Assembly (NCBI RefSeq): GCF_008630915.1
Contig: NZ_CP043909.1
Location: 1,364,001-1,428,000 of the forward strand
Length of the DNA stretch: 64,000 nt
From: Acinetobacter suaedae
GTDB taxonomy: Bacteria > Pseudomonadota > Gammaproteobacteria > Pseudomonadales > Moraxellaceae
Reading direction: 5' to 3'
Shown here piece after piece: positions 1 through 9,288 of the stretch (positions are counted from its first letter, which is position 1; each line of letters begins with the position of its first letter). Below the pieces are notes generated by a model that worked only from the letters and a program-made list of their open reading frames with translations, searched no databases and was not told the origin of the DNA. Made by a program: the position numbers and the translations under genes.

Positions 1-168
1 AAAATTAAAGAGAATGATCAAGTGCAACAAGGTGATGTGATTGCCATGATGGAGGCGATGAAAATGGAGGTTCCTGTAATTGCTCACTGCACAGGAAGGA
101 TTCAGCATCTAAGAGGTATAAATTTGACCATAAATGCAGATGAGGAAATTGCAAGAATAGAAGGATAA
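1..168 (+). CDS. Biotin carboxyl carrier domain, C-terminal end of a carboxylase subunit (partial)
   Basis: The window opens inside this gene; only the last 55 codons before TAA (166-168) are present. The fragment contains the biotin attachment motif E-A-M-K-M, with the acceptor lysine at residue 21, followed by a short beta-rich tail typical of biotinyl-lipoyl domains. It would carry CO2 on biotin for an acyl-CoA or acetyl-CoA carboxylase, or a related enzyme. The Met-Lys-Met ending and the short tail fit either a free BCCP or the C-terminus of a fused biotin carboxylase/BCCP alpha subunit, and the missing upstream part would decide. A 12-bp perfect inverted repeat (185-213) lies just downstream, between it and the convergent M48 gene. 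Confidence 0.85.
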   Translation, partial: KIKENDQVQQGDVIAMMEAMKMEVPVIAHCTGRIQHLRGINLTINADEEIARIEG

Positions 169-184
169 CAAGTGAGTTATGTAA

Positions 185-213
185 GCCATTAAATCTACTA
201 GAGATTTAATGGC
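185..213. terminator. Hairpin between convergent genes
   Basis: Perfect 12-bp arms (GCCATTAAATCT and AGATTTAATGGC) flank a 5-base loop between the stop of the biotin-carrier gene and the end of the M48 protease gene. There is no strong T-run on either side, so it may be a weak intrinsic terminator or a mRNA 3'-end protector. Confidence 0.5.
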
Positions 214-222
214 TGAGACTGA

Positions 223-1002
223 TTAACGACGGCTGTTATTATAAATCGCCATTGCAGCAGGTAAGTTCTTACGCATATCTGCAATACGTTGTGTATTTGA
301 TGGGTGAGTTGATAAGAAAGCAGAGCCGCCTTTACCATCTAAGCGGTTCATTTTTTCCCATAAAGTAATAGCCGCATTAGGATTGTAGCCCGCTTGTGCC
401 ATCAGCATTAAACCGCCGTAGTCAGCACGGCTTTCTAGGTTACGAGAGTAAGGTAAGCCGATACCAATTTGGCTGCCTAGATTGATTGCTGCATTACCCG
501 CTTCACCAATATTCGCACCTGCATAAGAGGTACCAATACCAATTGCTAAGTTAGTCAATGCTTGAGCGCCAATTTTGCTTTTCGCATGTTCTTCTAAAGC
601 ATGCGTCATCTCATGTCCCATAATTGCAGCAATTTCATCATTGGTGAGATTAAGCTTATTTACAATACCCGTATAGAATACAACTTTACCACCGGGTGCT
701 ACATAGGCATTGACAGTATCTGATTTCAACACAGCGAGCTGCCAGTCAAAACGTTGTCCTGTTTTATTTAACTTATCTGCATGTGGTTTTAGGCGATTAA
801 ATACCGTGTTGATTCTTTGGTAGGTTGCAGAACTTGTATCAAGTTGATTTTTTGCACGGGCTTCTTGAGTCATTTGTGCAAAGCCCTGTGCTGATTGTGC
901 ATTGAGGGTTGCAGTGTCAGCACCAGCCATTTCAGCGAAAGATGCACAGCCAGAAATGGTCATCACAGTGATTGCACAAAGGCTTAACGCAAACTTCTTC
1001 AT
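223..1002 (-). CDS. M48-family zinc metalloprotease, lipoprotein
   Basis: A 259-residue predicted lipoprotein. The ATG at 1002 is preferred over an in-frame TTG 15 bases upstream because a GGAGAG ribosome site lies about 8 bases before it. The N-terminus (MKKFALSLCAITVM) is a signal peptide ending in lipobox I-S-G-C. The zinc motif HEMTH (H130, E131, H134) is followed by a helix and a second conserved block around NLESRAD, whose Glu is the third ligand. This architecture matches small M48B proteases related to LoiP/YcaL and the protease core of BepA, which act at the inner face of the outer membrane in envelope quality control. The exact substrate cannot be read from the sequence. The gene is convergent with the biotin-carrier gene and monocistronic. 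Confidence 0.88.
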   Translation of the reverse strand: MKKFALSLCAITVMTISGCASFAEMAGADTATLNAQSAQGFAQMTQEARAKNQLDTSSATYQRINTVFNRLKPHADKLNKTGQRFDWQLAVLKSDTVNAYVAPGGKVVFYTGIVNKLNLTNDEIAAIMGHEMTHALEEHAKSKIGAQALTNLAIGIGTSYAGANIGEAGNAAINLGSQIGIGLPYSRNLESRADYGGLMLMAQAGYNPNAAITLWEKMNRLDGKGGSAFLSTHPSNTQRIADMRKNLPAAMAIYNNSRR

Positions 1003-1152
1003 ACTTATTCTCTCCAAATCAGTATCTTATCAATATCAATATATTTAAGCCGAATTATAAAAAAAGTTGACCATTCTTTACATTCTGATTATCTCTATAA
1101 TCATAGTAATTATGTAATCAGAAGCCGAGTGATTTTGCTATTTTTTATTTAT

Positions 1153-1178
1153 AAAACAAAGCCAGTGTGAACACTGGC
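1153..1178 (-). terminator. Intrinsic terminator of the crp/vfr-like gene
   Basis: The stem GCCAGTGT / ACACTGGC (1161-1178) has a 2-base gap at its centre, and reading on the minus strand it is followed by a T-rich stretch (TTTGTTTT). It lies just past the stop codon at 1206. Confidence 0.8.
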
Positions 1179-1205
1179 CTTGTATATTATGGTGATTTGA
1201 TTAGA

Positions 1206-1913
1206 TCAATCTTCATCATCATACTCATCTTCAGGGAAGGTATTTTCTTCTAAAGATGCATCAAAGATTAAAATGGCTTTACCATCAGTTTGAATCATGC
1301 CTTGATCTTCGAGTGTTTTGAGTACACGTCCAACCATTTCACGAGAGCAACCTACGATACGACCAATTTCTTGGCGAGTAATACGAATCTGACGACCGTT
1401 TGGTAGAATCATTGCTTCTGGTTGAGCAGATAAGTCGATTAAGCAACGCGCAATACGACCAGACACATCGATAAAGGCAAGGTCGGTTACTTTACGAGTT
1501 GTATTTTTAAGACGACGCACCAGTTGGGCAAATACTGCGTAACTTAAATCAGGATACTGTTTACTTAATTCGTGGAAATTGTCATAAGAAATTTCTGCAA
1601 TTTCGCATACATCTCGAGTGCGTACTTCAGCAGTACGTTGAGGGTTTTTTTCAAAAAGACCCATTTCACCAAAGAAGTCCCCAGGGTTCAAATAAGCAAC
1701 AACAATTTCACGTTCATCATCTTCACGTAAAATAATTGATACTGAACCTTTTAAAATTAAATACAGTGATCTTGATTCCGTTCCAGCGTCAACAATCGTG
1801 GTGCGTTTAGGGTATCTGTTAATATGAGCACGTTTTAGCAAAGCTTTAACTGATTCAGGTAGTTGGCCTGGAGACAAAGCATCAGTGCTAAGATGTGAAA
1901 AATTTGAAGTCAT
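1206..1913 (-). CDS. vfr: Crp/Vfr-type cyclic-AMP-responsive transcription regulator
   Basis: A 235-residue Crp/Fnr-family protein. Residues about 20-140 form a cyclic-nucleotide-binding beta-roll with the phosphate-binding block FFGEMGLFEKNPQRTAEV, where the Gly-Glu and Arg-Thr-Ala positions contact cAMP in Crp. A long dimerisation helix (VFAQLVRRLKNTTRKV) follows, then a winged helix-turn-helix (ITRQEIGRIVGCSREMVGRV) near residues 178-198. The recognition helix C-S-R-E-M-V-G-R is the Crp/Vfr type, and no Fnr Fe-S cysteines are seen. An acidic tail (residues about 222-235, many Asp/Glu) extends beyond E. coli Crp. It should be the global cAMP regulator. A class III cyclase gene sits at 36515 in the same window. 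The gene is monocistronic, with its own terminator. Confidence 0.88.
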   Translation of the reverse strand: MTSNFSHLSTDALSPGQLPESVKALLKRAHINRYPKRTTIVDAGTESRSLYLILKGSVSIILREDDEREIVVAYLNPGDFFGEMGLFEKNPQRTAEVRTRDVCEIAEISYDNFHELSKQYPDLSYAVFAQLVRRLKNTTRKVTDLAFIDVSGRIARCLIDLSAQPEAMILPNGRQIRITRQEIGRIVGCSREMVGRVLKTLEDQGMIQTDGKAILIFDASLEENTFPEDEYDDED

Positions 1914-2059
1914 GCTTAAAATTTCCGAATTTGGATAAAACCGATCGCACAGGCTCGTTTGAGCTTTTTCTACACAGAAGAGATGAAATTCCTTATCAAC
2001 TCATTTTATGTTAGTGTACAAGAACAGAGTAAATTTATAACGTTTTTCGGGTAGTTGCA

Positions 2060-2482
2060 ATGCAAACAAGTGTACATTGGTTAGAGAATGTTGCTTTTGA
2101 GGCGAAATCAGAAAGTGGTCACAGTTTAGTGATGGATGGTTCTGCTGAATATGGCGGTGAAAACCGTGGTCCACGTCCTATGGAGTTGATTTTAATGGGA
2201 CTTGGTGGGTGTGCTTCGTTTGATATTGTGACTATTTTAAAAAAATCTCGTCAAGATGTGACCGATGTCGTATGTCAGTTAAAAGCAGAAAGAGCAGATA
2301 CAATTCCTGCGGTATTTACCAAAATTCATTTGCATTTTATTGTGACAGGAAAAGCAGTAAAAACAAAGCAAGTTGAAAAAGCAGTGGAACTTTCAGCAGA
2401 AAAATATTGTTCTGCAAGTAAGATGCTTTCTGATGGTGGTGTAGAAATCACACATGATTTTGAAATTGTTGAAGCGGAATAA
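2060..2482 (+). CDS. OsmC-family peroxiredoxin-like protein
   Basis: A 140-residue OsmC/Ohr fold protein. It shows the two family cysteines: one in GLGGCASFDIVTIL (about residue 51) and one in AEKYCSASKML (about residue 118). They are spaced as in the YhfA/OsmC branch that reduces organic or fatty-acid hydroperoxides through a Cys-Cys pair. The N-terminal block ENRGPRPMELILMG is the usual substrate-pocket segment. The gene is divergent from the Crp-type regulator, with 146 bp between starts, so the two promoters may share control sites. The exact subfamily (OsmC, YhfA or Ohr) is uncertain; the length and the GGCASF motif favour YhfA-like. Confidence 0.85.
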   Translation: MQTSVHWLENVAFEAKSESGHSLVMDGSAEYGGENRGPRPMELILMGLGGCASFDIVTILKKSRQDVTDVVCQLKAERADTIPAVFTKIHLHFIVTGKAVKTKQVEKAVELSAEKYCSASKMLSDGGVEITHDFEIVEAE

Positions 2483-2504
2483 ACGAAAACTATTAAGTTT
2501 AACT

Positions 2505-2539
2505 AAAAAGTGATCTATTTAGCATAGATCACTTTTTTT
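2505..2539. terminator. Bidirectional terminator between osmC-like and M23 genes
   Basis: Arms AGTGATCTAT / ATAGATCACT enclose a 5-base loop and are flanked by A5 on the left and T7 on the right. It can serve both convergent genes. Confidence 0.88.
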
Positions 2540-2547
2540 ATTGGTTT

Positions 2548-3357
2548 TTATTTTAGAAATAACTGAGGGTCGACACGCGCATTGTTGAGACTCATTCCCC
2601 AATGCAGATGTGCACCTGTGACTCGACCAGTTTTACCGACTAATCCAAGTACTTCGCCTTGGCGAATAGATTGTCCTTTTTCTACATTAATTTTACTAAG
2701 ATGACAGAACATGCTGATTAAACCTTGACCATGGTCAATCAATACGGTTTTGCCATTAAAAAAATAATCTCCAGTCTGAACAACAATACCATCAGCAGGC
2801 GCTACCACTTTTTGTCCAACTGGTGCAGGAATATCTAAACCAGAATGGGGAGCGCGTTCCTCGCCATTAAAGAATCGTTTACGACCGAAAGAGTTACTAA
2901 ATTTCCCAGCTGTTGGTCGAATAAAGCTTGGTATGCTTTGCCATGTACTGGTTGTAAATGACTCATAAACGCTATTTTGTTCTTTAGCTTCCTGTGCATA
3001 ACGATCTAACTGTGCTTGGCTTGGGTTGACATAGTCTTGATTTTTAATGGTGAGACGTTGTTCAGCATATTTATAAGGGCGAATTTCGATTTGAATCGGT
3101 GCGCTATTTGTGGTGAGCTGCAATTGACCAACAGGTGTAGAGAGAGGAATACCGAATACAGCATAACGTTGTGTACCCTCTTGAGTAATTAACACAGGCT
3201 TTTGCTGATAAAATACTTGTGTGATATTTGCTGTTAAGGGAATCACAGCAACGCCACCAGCACGACGAGAATCTTGTGGAAGTTGGGCAAATGCCGAATG
3301 AGTAGAGACTAGGCAAATAGCGCCAAGCAATATTGTTTTCAAATACATAAGAGCCAT
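2548..3357 (-). CDS. M23-family (LytM-like) peptidoglycan metallopeptidase
   Basis: A 269-residue exported protein. It has a signal peptide at residues 1-24 (ends SAFA-Q) and an N-terminal beta-rich domain (about 30-110). The C-terminal M23 domain shows H-S-G-L-D-I, supplying the first His and Asp zinc ligands, and later H-L-H-W-G, supplying the H-x-H pair. All zinc ligands are present, so it is likely an active DD- or LD-endopeptidase that cuts peptide cross-links. It could instead activate an amidase, as EnvC-type proteins do, but those usually lack intact ligands. An alternative ATG three codons in (M4) would only trim the signal peptide. It is convergent with the osmC-like gene and divergent from clpB. 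Confidence 0.88.
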   Translation of the reverse strand: MALMYLKTILLGAICLVSTHSAFAQLPQDSRRAGGVAVIPLTANITQVFYQQKPVLITQEGTQRYAVFGIPLSTPVGQLQLTTNSAPIQIEIRPYKYAEQRLTIKNQDYVNPSQAQLDRYAQEAKEQNSVYESFTTSTWQSIPSFIRPTAGKFSNSFGRKRFFNGEERAPHSGLDIPAPVGQKVVAPADGIVVQTGDYFFNGKTVLIDHGQGLISMFCHLSKINVEKGQSIRQGEVLGLVGKTGRVTGAHLHWGMSLNNARVDPQLFLK

Positions 3358-3456
3358 TTTTGATTTAAGTAAAGTGTTAAGCTAAAACGTTAAATTAAGA
3401 ATCACAATAAGGATTTTGTTCAAAATGGAACATACTGAAAAATTATACAAAAGATA

Positions 3457-3485
3457 CTTGAAATAGATTGCTTATAGACCCATAT
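3457..3485 (+). promoter_or_regulatory. Candidate distal sigma-32 (heat-shock) promoter of clpB
   Basis: CTTGAA at 3457-3462 and ACCCATAT at 3478-3485 are separated by 15 bp. This matches the RpoH pattern (CTTGAA, 13-15 bp, CCCCATnT) with one mismatch in the -10 block. It lies about 125 bp before the clpB start. Confidence 0.55.
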
Positions 3486-3544
3486 TATCACTGAGTTTTA
3501 TTGATTAATATTTTTATAAGATTTTGAAAAATATATAAATTTTT

Positions 3545-3573
3545 ATTGAAATTTAAAAAAGCGTTCCCATCTT
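3545..3573 (+). promoter_or_regulatory. Candidate proximal sigma-32 promoter of clpB
   Basis: TTGAA at 3546-3550 is followed after 14 bp by TCCCATCTTA at 3565-3574, a good match to the RpoH -10 element. A start near 3580 would leave a leader of roughly 30 bases before the clpB ATG, with the ribosome site GTGAGGAATAAC. Confidence 0.6.
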
Positions 3574-3611
3574 AGTGATAAGTTAAAAATTTGTTGTGAG
3601 GAATAACAAGA

Positions 3612-6191
3612 ATGCGTTTTGAAAAATTTACAAACCGCTTACAGCAAGCGCTATCAGATGCACAATCCTTGGCGATGGGTAAGGATCATACTGCAATTGC
3701 AGGGATTCATATCTTGACAACTTTGTTAGAAGAGCCAGCCAATATAAGTTTGTTGCAACAAGCGGGCGCTCGTTTACCAGAACTAAAGCAAAAACTTGAT
3801 CAAGCTGTACAAAATGCACCGACACTGGCAAATCCGACGGGTGATATTAATCTTAATCCTGAAGCCGTAAAAGCATTGAATTTAGCTGATCGCTATGCTC
3901 AAAAAGCAGGTGATGAGTTCTTATCTACGGATTGGGTGTTACTTGGTTTGGCTGAGACAGGAGAGACCAAGGCGATTCTCAATAGTGTCGGTGTAACTTC
4001 AGAAAGCTTGCGTAAAGTTATTGAAAATATTAGAGGAAATGACAAAGTCATGAGCAATAATCACGAAGATCAACGTGACTCATTGAATAAATATACCATT
4101 GATTTAACTGAGCGTGCATTAGCGGGTAAACTTGACCCTGTGATTGGTCGTGATGACGAAATCCGCCGCACGATTCAAGTGTTATCACGCCGTACCAAAA
4201 ATAATCCAGTGTTGATTGGTGAACCTGGGGTAGGTAAAACTGCGATTGTTGAAGGCTTAGCCCAACGTATTGTTAATGGCGAAGTGCCAGAAGGATTGAA
4301 GAATAAACGTGTCCTTTCACTGGATTTGGGTTCACTCCTTGCTGGTGCAAAATACCGTGGTGAATTCGAAGAGCGTTTAAAAGCAGTACTTAAAGACCTA
4401 GCTAAACATGAAGGTGAAATCATCCTGTTTATCGATGAGTTACATACACTCGTGGGTGCCGGTAAGGGTGACGGTGCGATGGATGCGGGAAATATGTTAA
4501 AACCTGCATTGGCACGCGGTGAGTTACGTTGCGTTGGCGCAACGACTTTAGATGAATATCGTCAATATATCGAGAAGGATGCTGCACTTGAGCGTCGCTT
4601 CCAAAAAGTATTGGTGGATGAACCAAGTGTTGAAGATACCATTGCGATTTTACGTGGTCTAAAAGAGAAGTATGCAACTCACCATGGCGTGCAAATTTTA
4701 GATTCTGCGATTATTGCTGCAGCGAAAATGTCGCATCGTTATATTACTGATCGTCAATTACCAGATAAGGCGATTGATTTAATTGATGAGGCAGCATCGC
4801 GTATCAAAATGGAGATCGACTCAAAGCCCGAAGCTTTAGATAAACTTGATCGTCGTTTAATCCAGTTGAAAATGCAATTGGAAGCCGTGAAAAAAGATCA
4901 AGATGATGGCAGTAAAGCTGAGGTCAATCATCTTGAACAGCAAATTGCTGAAAAGCAAAAAGAGTACAATGATCTTGAAGAGATTTGGAAAGCTGAAAAA
5001 ACACTGGTTGAAGGTGATAAGAAAGCACAAGTCGAATTGGATCAAGCTCGAGTCGCTTTGGAAAAAGCGAAACGTGAAGGTGACTTAGCTGAAGCGGCAC
5101 GCTTGCAATATGGTGTGATTCCAGAATTGCAGAAACGACTAGAGCAGGCTGAGATTGCTGAGGAAAACGAAGAACCAAAACTCATTCGTACCAAAGTGAC
5201 TGAGAATGAAATTGCGGAAGTCGTAAGTGCGGCAACAGGTATTCCTGTGGCGAAAATGTTGCAAGGTGAACGTGAAAAACTTCTACATATGGAAGAGTTT
5301 TTACATAATCGTGTGGTTGGCCAAAATGAGGCTGTGGTGGCTGTTTCTAATGCGGTACGTCGCTCACGTGCAGGTCTATCAGACCCGAATCGTCCTAGTG
5401 GTTCTTTCTTATTCCTTGGTCCAACAGGTGTCGGTAAAACCGAGTTAACCAAAGCACTAGCAAACTTCTTGTTTGATAGTGATGATGCCATGATTCGGAT
5501 CGATATGTCTGAATTTATGGAAAAACACTCAGTCAGTCGTTTAGTTGGTGCGCCTCCAGGCTATGTGGGTTATGAAGAAGGGGGTGTTTTAACGGAAGCT
5601 GTTCGCCGTAAACCATATAGTGTGGTGTTGTTTGATGAGGTAGAAAAAGCACATCCTGATGTGTTCAATATCTTACTGCAAGTACTGGATGATGGTCGTT
5701 TAACAGATTCACAAGGTCGCGTAGTGGACTTTAAAAACACGGTGATCGTGATGACCTCTAATCTTGGTTCACAAGATGTACGTGAATTAGGCGAAACGGC
5801 GACAGATGATGAGGTTCGGGCAGTAGTTATGAATGCTGTGAGCCAGCACTTCCGTCCAGAGTTCATTAACCGTATTGATGAGTTGGTCATTTTCCATTCA
5901 CTGAAAAAGGCTCAGATTCGTGGTATTGCTGATATTCAGTTGGATCGTTTACGTTCTCGTTTGGCCGAGCGTGATATGCGATTAACTGTGGACGATACTG
6001 CATTTGATCTATTGATAGATGCTGGTTTTGATCCTGTGTATGGTGCTCGTCCACTGAAGCGAGCAATCCAACAACAGGTAGAAAATAGTTTGGCTCAGAA
6101 AATTTTATCTGGTGAATTCCAAGCTGGAGATAACATCTTGATTAAAGGTGAAAATAGTCAGCTTGTATTTGATAAGGTCAAATTGAGTTAA
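3612..6191 (+). CDS. clpB: ATP-dependent protein disaggregase ClpB
   Basis: An 859-residue AAA+ chaperone, full length for the family (E. coli 857). Domain order: Clp N-domain (1-145); NBD1 with Walker A GEPGVGKT (203-210) and Walker [11 protein letters not shown]; a coiled-coil middle domain (about 400-520, very rich in Glu/Lys/Gln), the part that binds DnaK and separates ClpB from ClpA; NBD2 with Walker A GPTGVGKT (603-610) and Walker [13 protein letters not shown]; and a C-terminal small domain ([11 protein letters not shown]). It forms a hexamer that threads aggregated polypeptides together with DnaK. Two sigma-32-like promoters precede it and a strong terminator follows, so it is a single-gene heat-shock unit. 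Confidence 0.98.
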   Translation: MRFEKFTNRLQQALSDAQSLAMGKDHTAIAGIHILTTLLEEPANISLLQQAGARLPELKQKLDQAVQNAPTLANPTGDINLNPEAVKALNLADRYAQKAGDEFLSTDWVLLGLAETGETKAILNSVGVTSESLRKVIENIRGNDKVMSNNHEDQRDSLNKYTIDLTERALAGKLDPVIGRDDEIRRTIQVLSRRTKNNPVLIGEPGVGKTAIVEGLAQRIVNGEVPEGLKNKRVLSLDLGSLLAGAKYRGEFEERLKAVLKDLAKHEGEIILFIDELHTLVGAGKGDGAMDAGNMLKPALARGELRCVGATTLDEYRQYIEKDAALERRFQKVLVDEPSVEDTIAILRGLKEKYATHHGVQILDSAIIAAAKMSHRYITDRQLPDKAIDLIDEAASRIKMEIDSKPEALDKLDRRLIQLKMQLEAVKKDQDDGSKAEVNHLEQQIAEKQKEYNDLEEIWKAEKTLVEGDKKAQVELDQARVALEKAKREGDLAEAARLQYGVIPELQKRLEQAEIAEENEEPKLIRTKVTENEIAEVVSAATGIPVAKMLQGEREKLLHMEEFLHNRVVGQNEAVVAVSNAVRRSRAGLSDPNRPSGSFLFLGPTGVGKTELTKALANFLFDSDDAMIRIDMSEFMEKHSVSRLVGAPPGYVGYEEGGVLTEAVRRKPYSVVLFDEVEKAHPDVFNILLQVLDDGRLTDSQGRVVDFKNTVIVMTSNLGSQDVRELGETATDDEVRAVVMNAVSQHFRPEFINRIDELVIFHSLKKAQIRGIADIQLDRLRSRLAERDMRLTVDDTAFDLLIDAGFDPVYGARPLKRAIQQQVENSLAQKILSGEFQAGDNILIKGENSQLVFDKVKLS

Positions 6192-6213
6192 GCTTAAAAT
6201 TTATCAATTGAAC

Positions 6214-6247
6214 AAAAAGATGGTGATGAAAATCGCCATCTTTTTTT
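6214..6247 (+). terminator. clpB terminator
   Basis: AAAAAGATGG-T-GAT pairs with ATC-G-CCATCTTTTT around a GAAA-type loop, then a T-run (6241-6247). It is a strong intrinsic terminator. Confidence 0.88.
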
Positions 6248-6359
6248 ATTTATATGCTATTGATCAGTTTTTTTTAGGAATATGCTGAATAAGATTGCGG
6301 CTTGATGAAAAACTTGATAGTTTCAGAACAAATAAGAAAAAAATTCAGGATGAATAGAA

Positions 6360-6785
6360 ATGAAAGACAAGCAACATTATTACGCAGGTATTTGTGTAAT
6401 TTTGTGCATGGGTATTTTGCCTTCTTCATTTGGGTGGAGTGCTCAACCAATGCCGGAATCAACATTAGCACTACAAACAGGATTAGCAACAAGCACTTTA
6501 CCGAATATTGTTTTCAAAGCAAAACAAGATGCTTTACAACCAGAACAAGAGCGCTGGCGTATTCAACGGGCGTTAAGTGATCGTTTTTTGCGTGAAGTTA
6601 GAATTAGTATGTTGGAAGATGGTTCACTATCGCCTTATGAAGAACAAAAGAAAAATACAGTTTCAGACAGCCGTGATAAAAAGAGAGCAACCATAAAACC
6701 GCATAGAGAATCTCCTGATCGATTTATGGTCTATGAATTTGAATCGACGAATATACATGGCGAGATCACGATCACGGTGAAGTAA
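6360..6785 (+). CDS. Small exported protein of unknown function
   Basis: A 141-residue protein. The start at 6360 is supported by an AGGATG ribosome site about 9 bases upstream. Residues 1-28 form a signal peptide (KDKQHYYAGICVILCMGILPSS), with probable cleavage near GWSAQ. The mature part contains a basic, Arg/Lys-rich middle (about residues 95-120) and a C-terminal beta segment with a short repetitive ITITVK end. I do not recognise a family. It stands alone between clpB and the convergent rlmKL. Its stop codon lies in the loop of a 10-bp inverted repeat (6763-6794). Confidence 0.7.
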   Translation: MKDKQHYYAGICVILCMGILPSSFGWSAQPMPESTLALQTGLATSTLPNIVFKAKQDALQPEQERWRIQRALSDRFLREVRISMLEDGSLSPYEEQKKNTVSDSRDKKRATIKPHRESPDRFMVYEFESTNIHGEITITVK

Positions 6786-6794
6786 TCGTGATCT
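6763..6794. terminator. Inverted repeat at convergent 3' ends
   Basis: Perfect 10-bp arms AGATCACGAT (6763-6772) and ATCGTGATCT (6785-6794) enclose the last codons and stop of the small exported protein. A T-rich stretch follows at about 6809. It is probably a terminator on the plus side. Confidence 0.5.
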
Positions 6795-6815
6795 AACATG
6801 TTACTGTCTTAATTT

Positions 6816-9023
6816 TTATTTTATTGCTGGATGGGTAATTTTCCATGCTCGATGGATTTTATGATTTCTTTTAAAATCTAAACCAATCGTCTCATTTGTA
6901 ATTTCTTCAATATCGTACATGGCTTCGATCTCTTCATCTAATTCAAAACCACGATAGTTGTTGGAGAAATACAAAGTTCCATCACTGGTTAAGCGATTCA
7001 TTGCACGTTTAATTAGCGAAACATGATCGCGTTGCACGTCAAAAGTTCCATAGAACTTCTTCGAGTTTGAGAAAGTAGGGGGATCAATAAAGATCAAATC
7101 GTACTGCTCATGTCCTTCTTTTAACCATTCAAAGCAATCGCTTGCAAAGAACATATGTTGTTCATCAGCGTGGTCTACAGTTAAACCATTCAACACAAAG
7201 TTTTCTTTAGACCAACTCAGGTAGGTATTAGATAAATCTACACTAGTTGTACTCGCTGCACCGCCCAAAGCAGCATGTAAACTTGCTGTTGAGGTGTAGC
7301 TATAAAGATTGAGGAAATGCTTTCCACGGGCTTCTTTAGCAATTCTCAAGCGTATTTGACGATGATCTAAGAATAAACCTGTATCTAAGTAATCGGTCAA
7401 GTTAACCAGGATACGTGCATTGCCTTCTTGAACAATAAAACGTTTAGATGCAGTACTTTGCTTTGTATATTGGTTTGATCCAGCTTGTCGTGCACGGGTT
7501 TTAATAAAGATAGCATCGCGACCTAAACCTGTCACAGCACGAATCGCAGCAAGCGCTAAATTAAAACGTTTTTTTGCTTTTTCAGGATCAATACTTTTTG
7601 GTGGGGCATATTCTTGTACATGCAATCGATCACCGTATAGATCAACTGCAACATTGAAGTCTGGTAAGTCTGCATCATATAAACGCAAGCAGTAAACATT
7701 TTCTTTTACAGCCCATTTTTTTAGGTTCTGCATGTTCTTTTGCAAACGGTTGGTAAAGTCTTCCGCACCTTCAATTTTTTCAAATTGCTGTGGTTGCCAT
7801 GTTGCTAAAAATGGCTGTGTGACTGTGGCTGGCTTCACCGTACCAAATCGCACATAAATCGGTAATTTACCATTCATCAAGCGTAGCGTTTGAGGCTCAA
7901 GAAAAGCCAGTACATCAGCTTGTTCAACCTGTGCCGCAATAATGGCTGCACGTTGATTTGGGAAATTCTTTTGTAATAGTGCTGATAAACCAAGATATAA
8001 AGAACGGTTAGATGCTTTATCACCTAAACGCTCACCATACGGTGGGTTGGTTACAATAAATGCTTTTTTACCTTCAGCATGGAAATTATCCCAATCGGCT
8101 AAAGTACGTTCTTCAATTTGGATTTGATCAAGTAACTTTTCAAAACCAGCGGCAATGATGTTTTGACGAGTAGCTTTAACAGCTTCCCAGTCAGCATCAT
8201 AAGCATATAGTTTTGGTAAGGGGCGTTCTAATGCTTTTTCATGGCGTTCCGCAGCCTCTGCTTTTAGTGATAACCAAAGCTCACGATCATGTCCATGCCA
8301 GCCGTTAAAACCGAAGCGTCTAACTAGCCCAGGAGCACGATCAGTTAATATCATTAGTGATTCAATAATAAATGTGCCTGAACCACACATTGGATCAAGG
8401 ATAATATCGGGTTGATATTCCGCTAATTCTGCTTTTTGTAAAATTGCTGCCGCGAGATTTTCTTTAATCGGAGCATCGGTCATAAAACGACGGTAGCCAC
8501 GTTTATGTAATGAATCACCAGATAAGTCTAGGCAGTAAGTATGTTCAGTTTTACCAGCCAAGACATAGAGCGTGATTTCTGGTTGTTTAATATCAATGCT
8601 TGGGCGTTTGCCCACAGCTTCCATAAAGGAATCGACGACACCATCTTTAACACGTAAGGTCGCAAATTGTGTATTGACCTTGATTTCACGCTCAACATGT
8701 AGACGAACCGCAAATGTGCTTTGTGGTGCAAAGACAAGTGACCAATCAAAGCTGATTGCGCCCTCGTAGAGTTCTTCAGCAACATCGCGGGCATCATGGG
8801 TTCGTTCAAGCTCATGAGTATGAATTGGTAAAAGTACTCGAGAAGCAAGACGTGACCACATACAAATGCGGTACGCATTTTCAAGTGTGCCTTTAAACAC
8901 CAAACGTCCAGCGAAGCGTTGAATGTTTTGAATCCCTAAATTTTCCAATTCTTGTTGTAATAAGGTTTCAAGTCCATCCGCACAGGTCACCCAATAGTTT
9001 GTCAGACGTTGTGTAGAATTCAT
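6816..9023 (-). CDS. rlmL: Bifunctional 23S rRNA methyltransferase RlmKL
   Basis: A fusion enzyme of 735 residues from the ATG at 9023. That start is chosen over an in-frame TTG at 9035 and an ATG at 9029 because a GGA-containing ribosome site is correctly spaced only for 9023. The N-terminal half has a THUMP RNA-binding domain (about 45-155) and a methyltransferase with DPMCGSGTF and catalytic NPPYGERLG (RlmL, m2G2445). The C-terminal half has a second SAM domain with LNLYSYTST and DLIFIDPPTFSNSKK (RlmK, m7G2069). The gamma-proteobacterial fused form is about 700 residues, so this is complete. Both sites lie in domain V of the 23S rRNA. Monocistronic. Confidence 0.95.
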   Translation of the reverse strand: MNSTQRLTNYWVTCADGLETLLQQELENLGIQNIQRFAGRLVFKGTLENAYRICMWSRLASRVLLPIHTHELERTHDARDVAEELYEGAISFDWSLVFAPQSTFAVRLHVEREIKVNTQFATLRVKDGVVDSFMEAVGKRPSIDIKQPEITLYVLAGKTEHTYCLDLSGDSLHKRGYRRFMTDAPIKENLAAAILQKAELAEYQPDIILDPMCGSGTFIIESLMILTDRAPGLVRRFGFNGWHGHDRELWLSLKAEAAERHEKALERPLPKLYAYDADWEAVKATRQNIIAAGFEKLLDQIQIEERTLADWDNFHAEGKKAFIVTNPPYGERLGDKASNRSLYLGLSALLQKNFPNQRAAIIAAQVEQADVLAFLEPQTLRLMNGKLPIYVRFGTVKPATVTQPFLATWQPQQFEKIEGAEDFTNRLQKNMQNLKKWAVKENVYCLRLYDADLPDFNVAVDLYGDRLHVQEYAPPKSIDPEKAKKRFNLALAAIRAVTGLGRDAIFIKTRARQAGSNQYTKQSTASKRFIVQEGNARILVNLTDYLDTGLFLDHRQIRLRIAKEARGKHFLNLYSYTSTASLHAALGGAASTTSVDLSNTYLSWSKENFVLNGLTVDHADEQHMFFASDCFEWLKEGHEQYDLIFIDPPTFSNSKKFYGTFDVQRDHVSLIKRAMNRLTSDGTLYFSNNYRGFELDEEIEAMYDIEEITNETIGLDFKRNHKIHRAWKITHPAIK

Positions 9024-9288
9024 GCACATTTCCAAAAAAGCAGTTCAGCAATCGGCTATTTTAACTGATTTTTATCAATTCTGTCGGTGCTTATTTGTTT
9101 GATTGTCAGCTTTATCATCGATTAACAGCTTTTTTCGAATATCTAGTCGCTGCGGACTTTGTCAGTTAGAAATGCAGTTTGAGCAATAATTTATTAGTTG
9201 GTACATATTTTGCTAACAATAATATCGTTCATCAGAACAATTATTTTTCTTAAAGTTGATGAAATTCAAGCATTTTATTGGGGGAATT

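Noticed and set aside
1003..1017. Longer start (TTG) for the M48 lipoprotease
   Set aside because: The ribosome site and signal-peptide pattern support the ATG at 1002.
5042..5491. A 149-codon open frame antisense to clpB
   Set aside because: It lies wholly inside clpB in another frame, shows no domain, and has the Ser-rich composition typical of shadow frames of a conserved gene.
6302..6580. A 92-codon frame upstream of the small exported protein
   Set aside because: It overlaps the gene at 6360 in a different frame; the 6360 gene has a signal peptide and a ribosome site.
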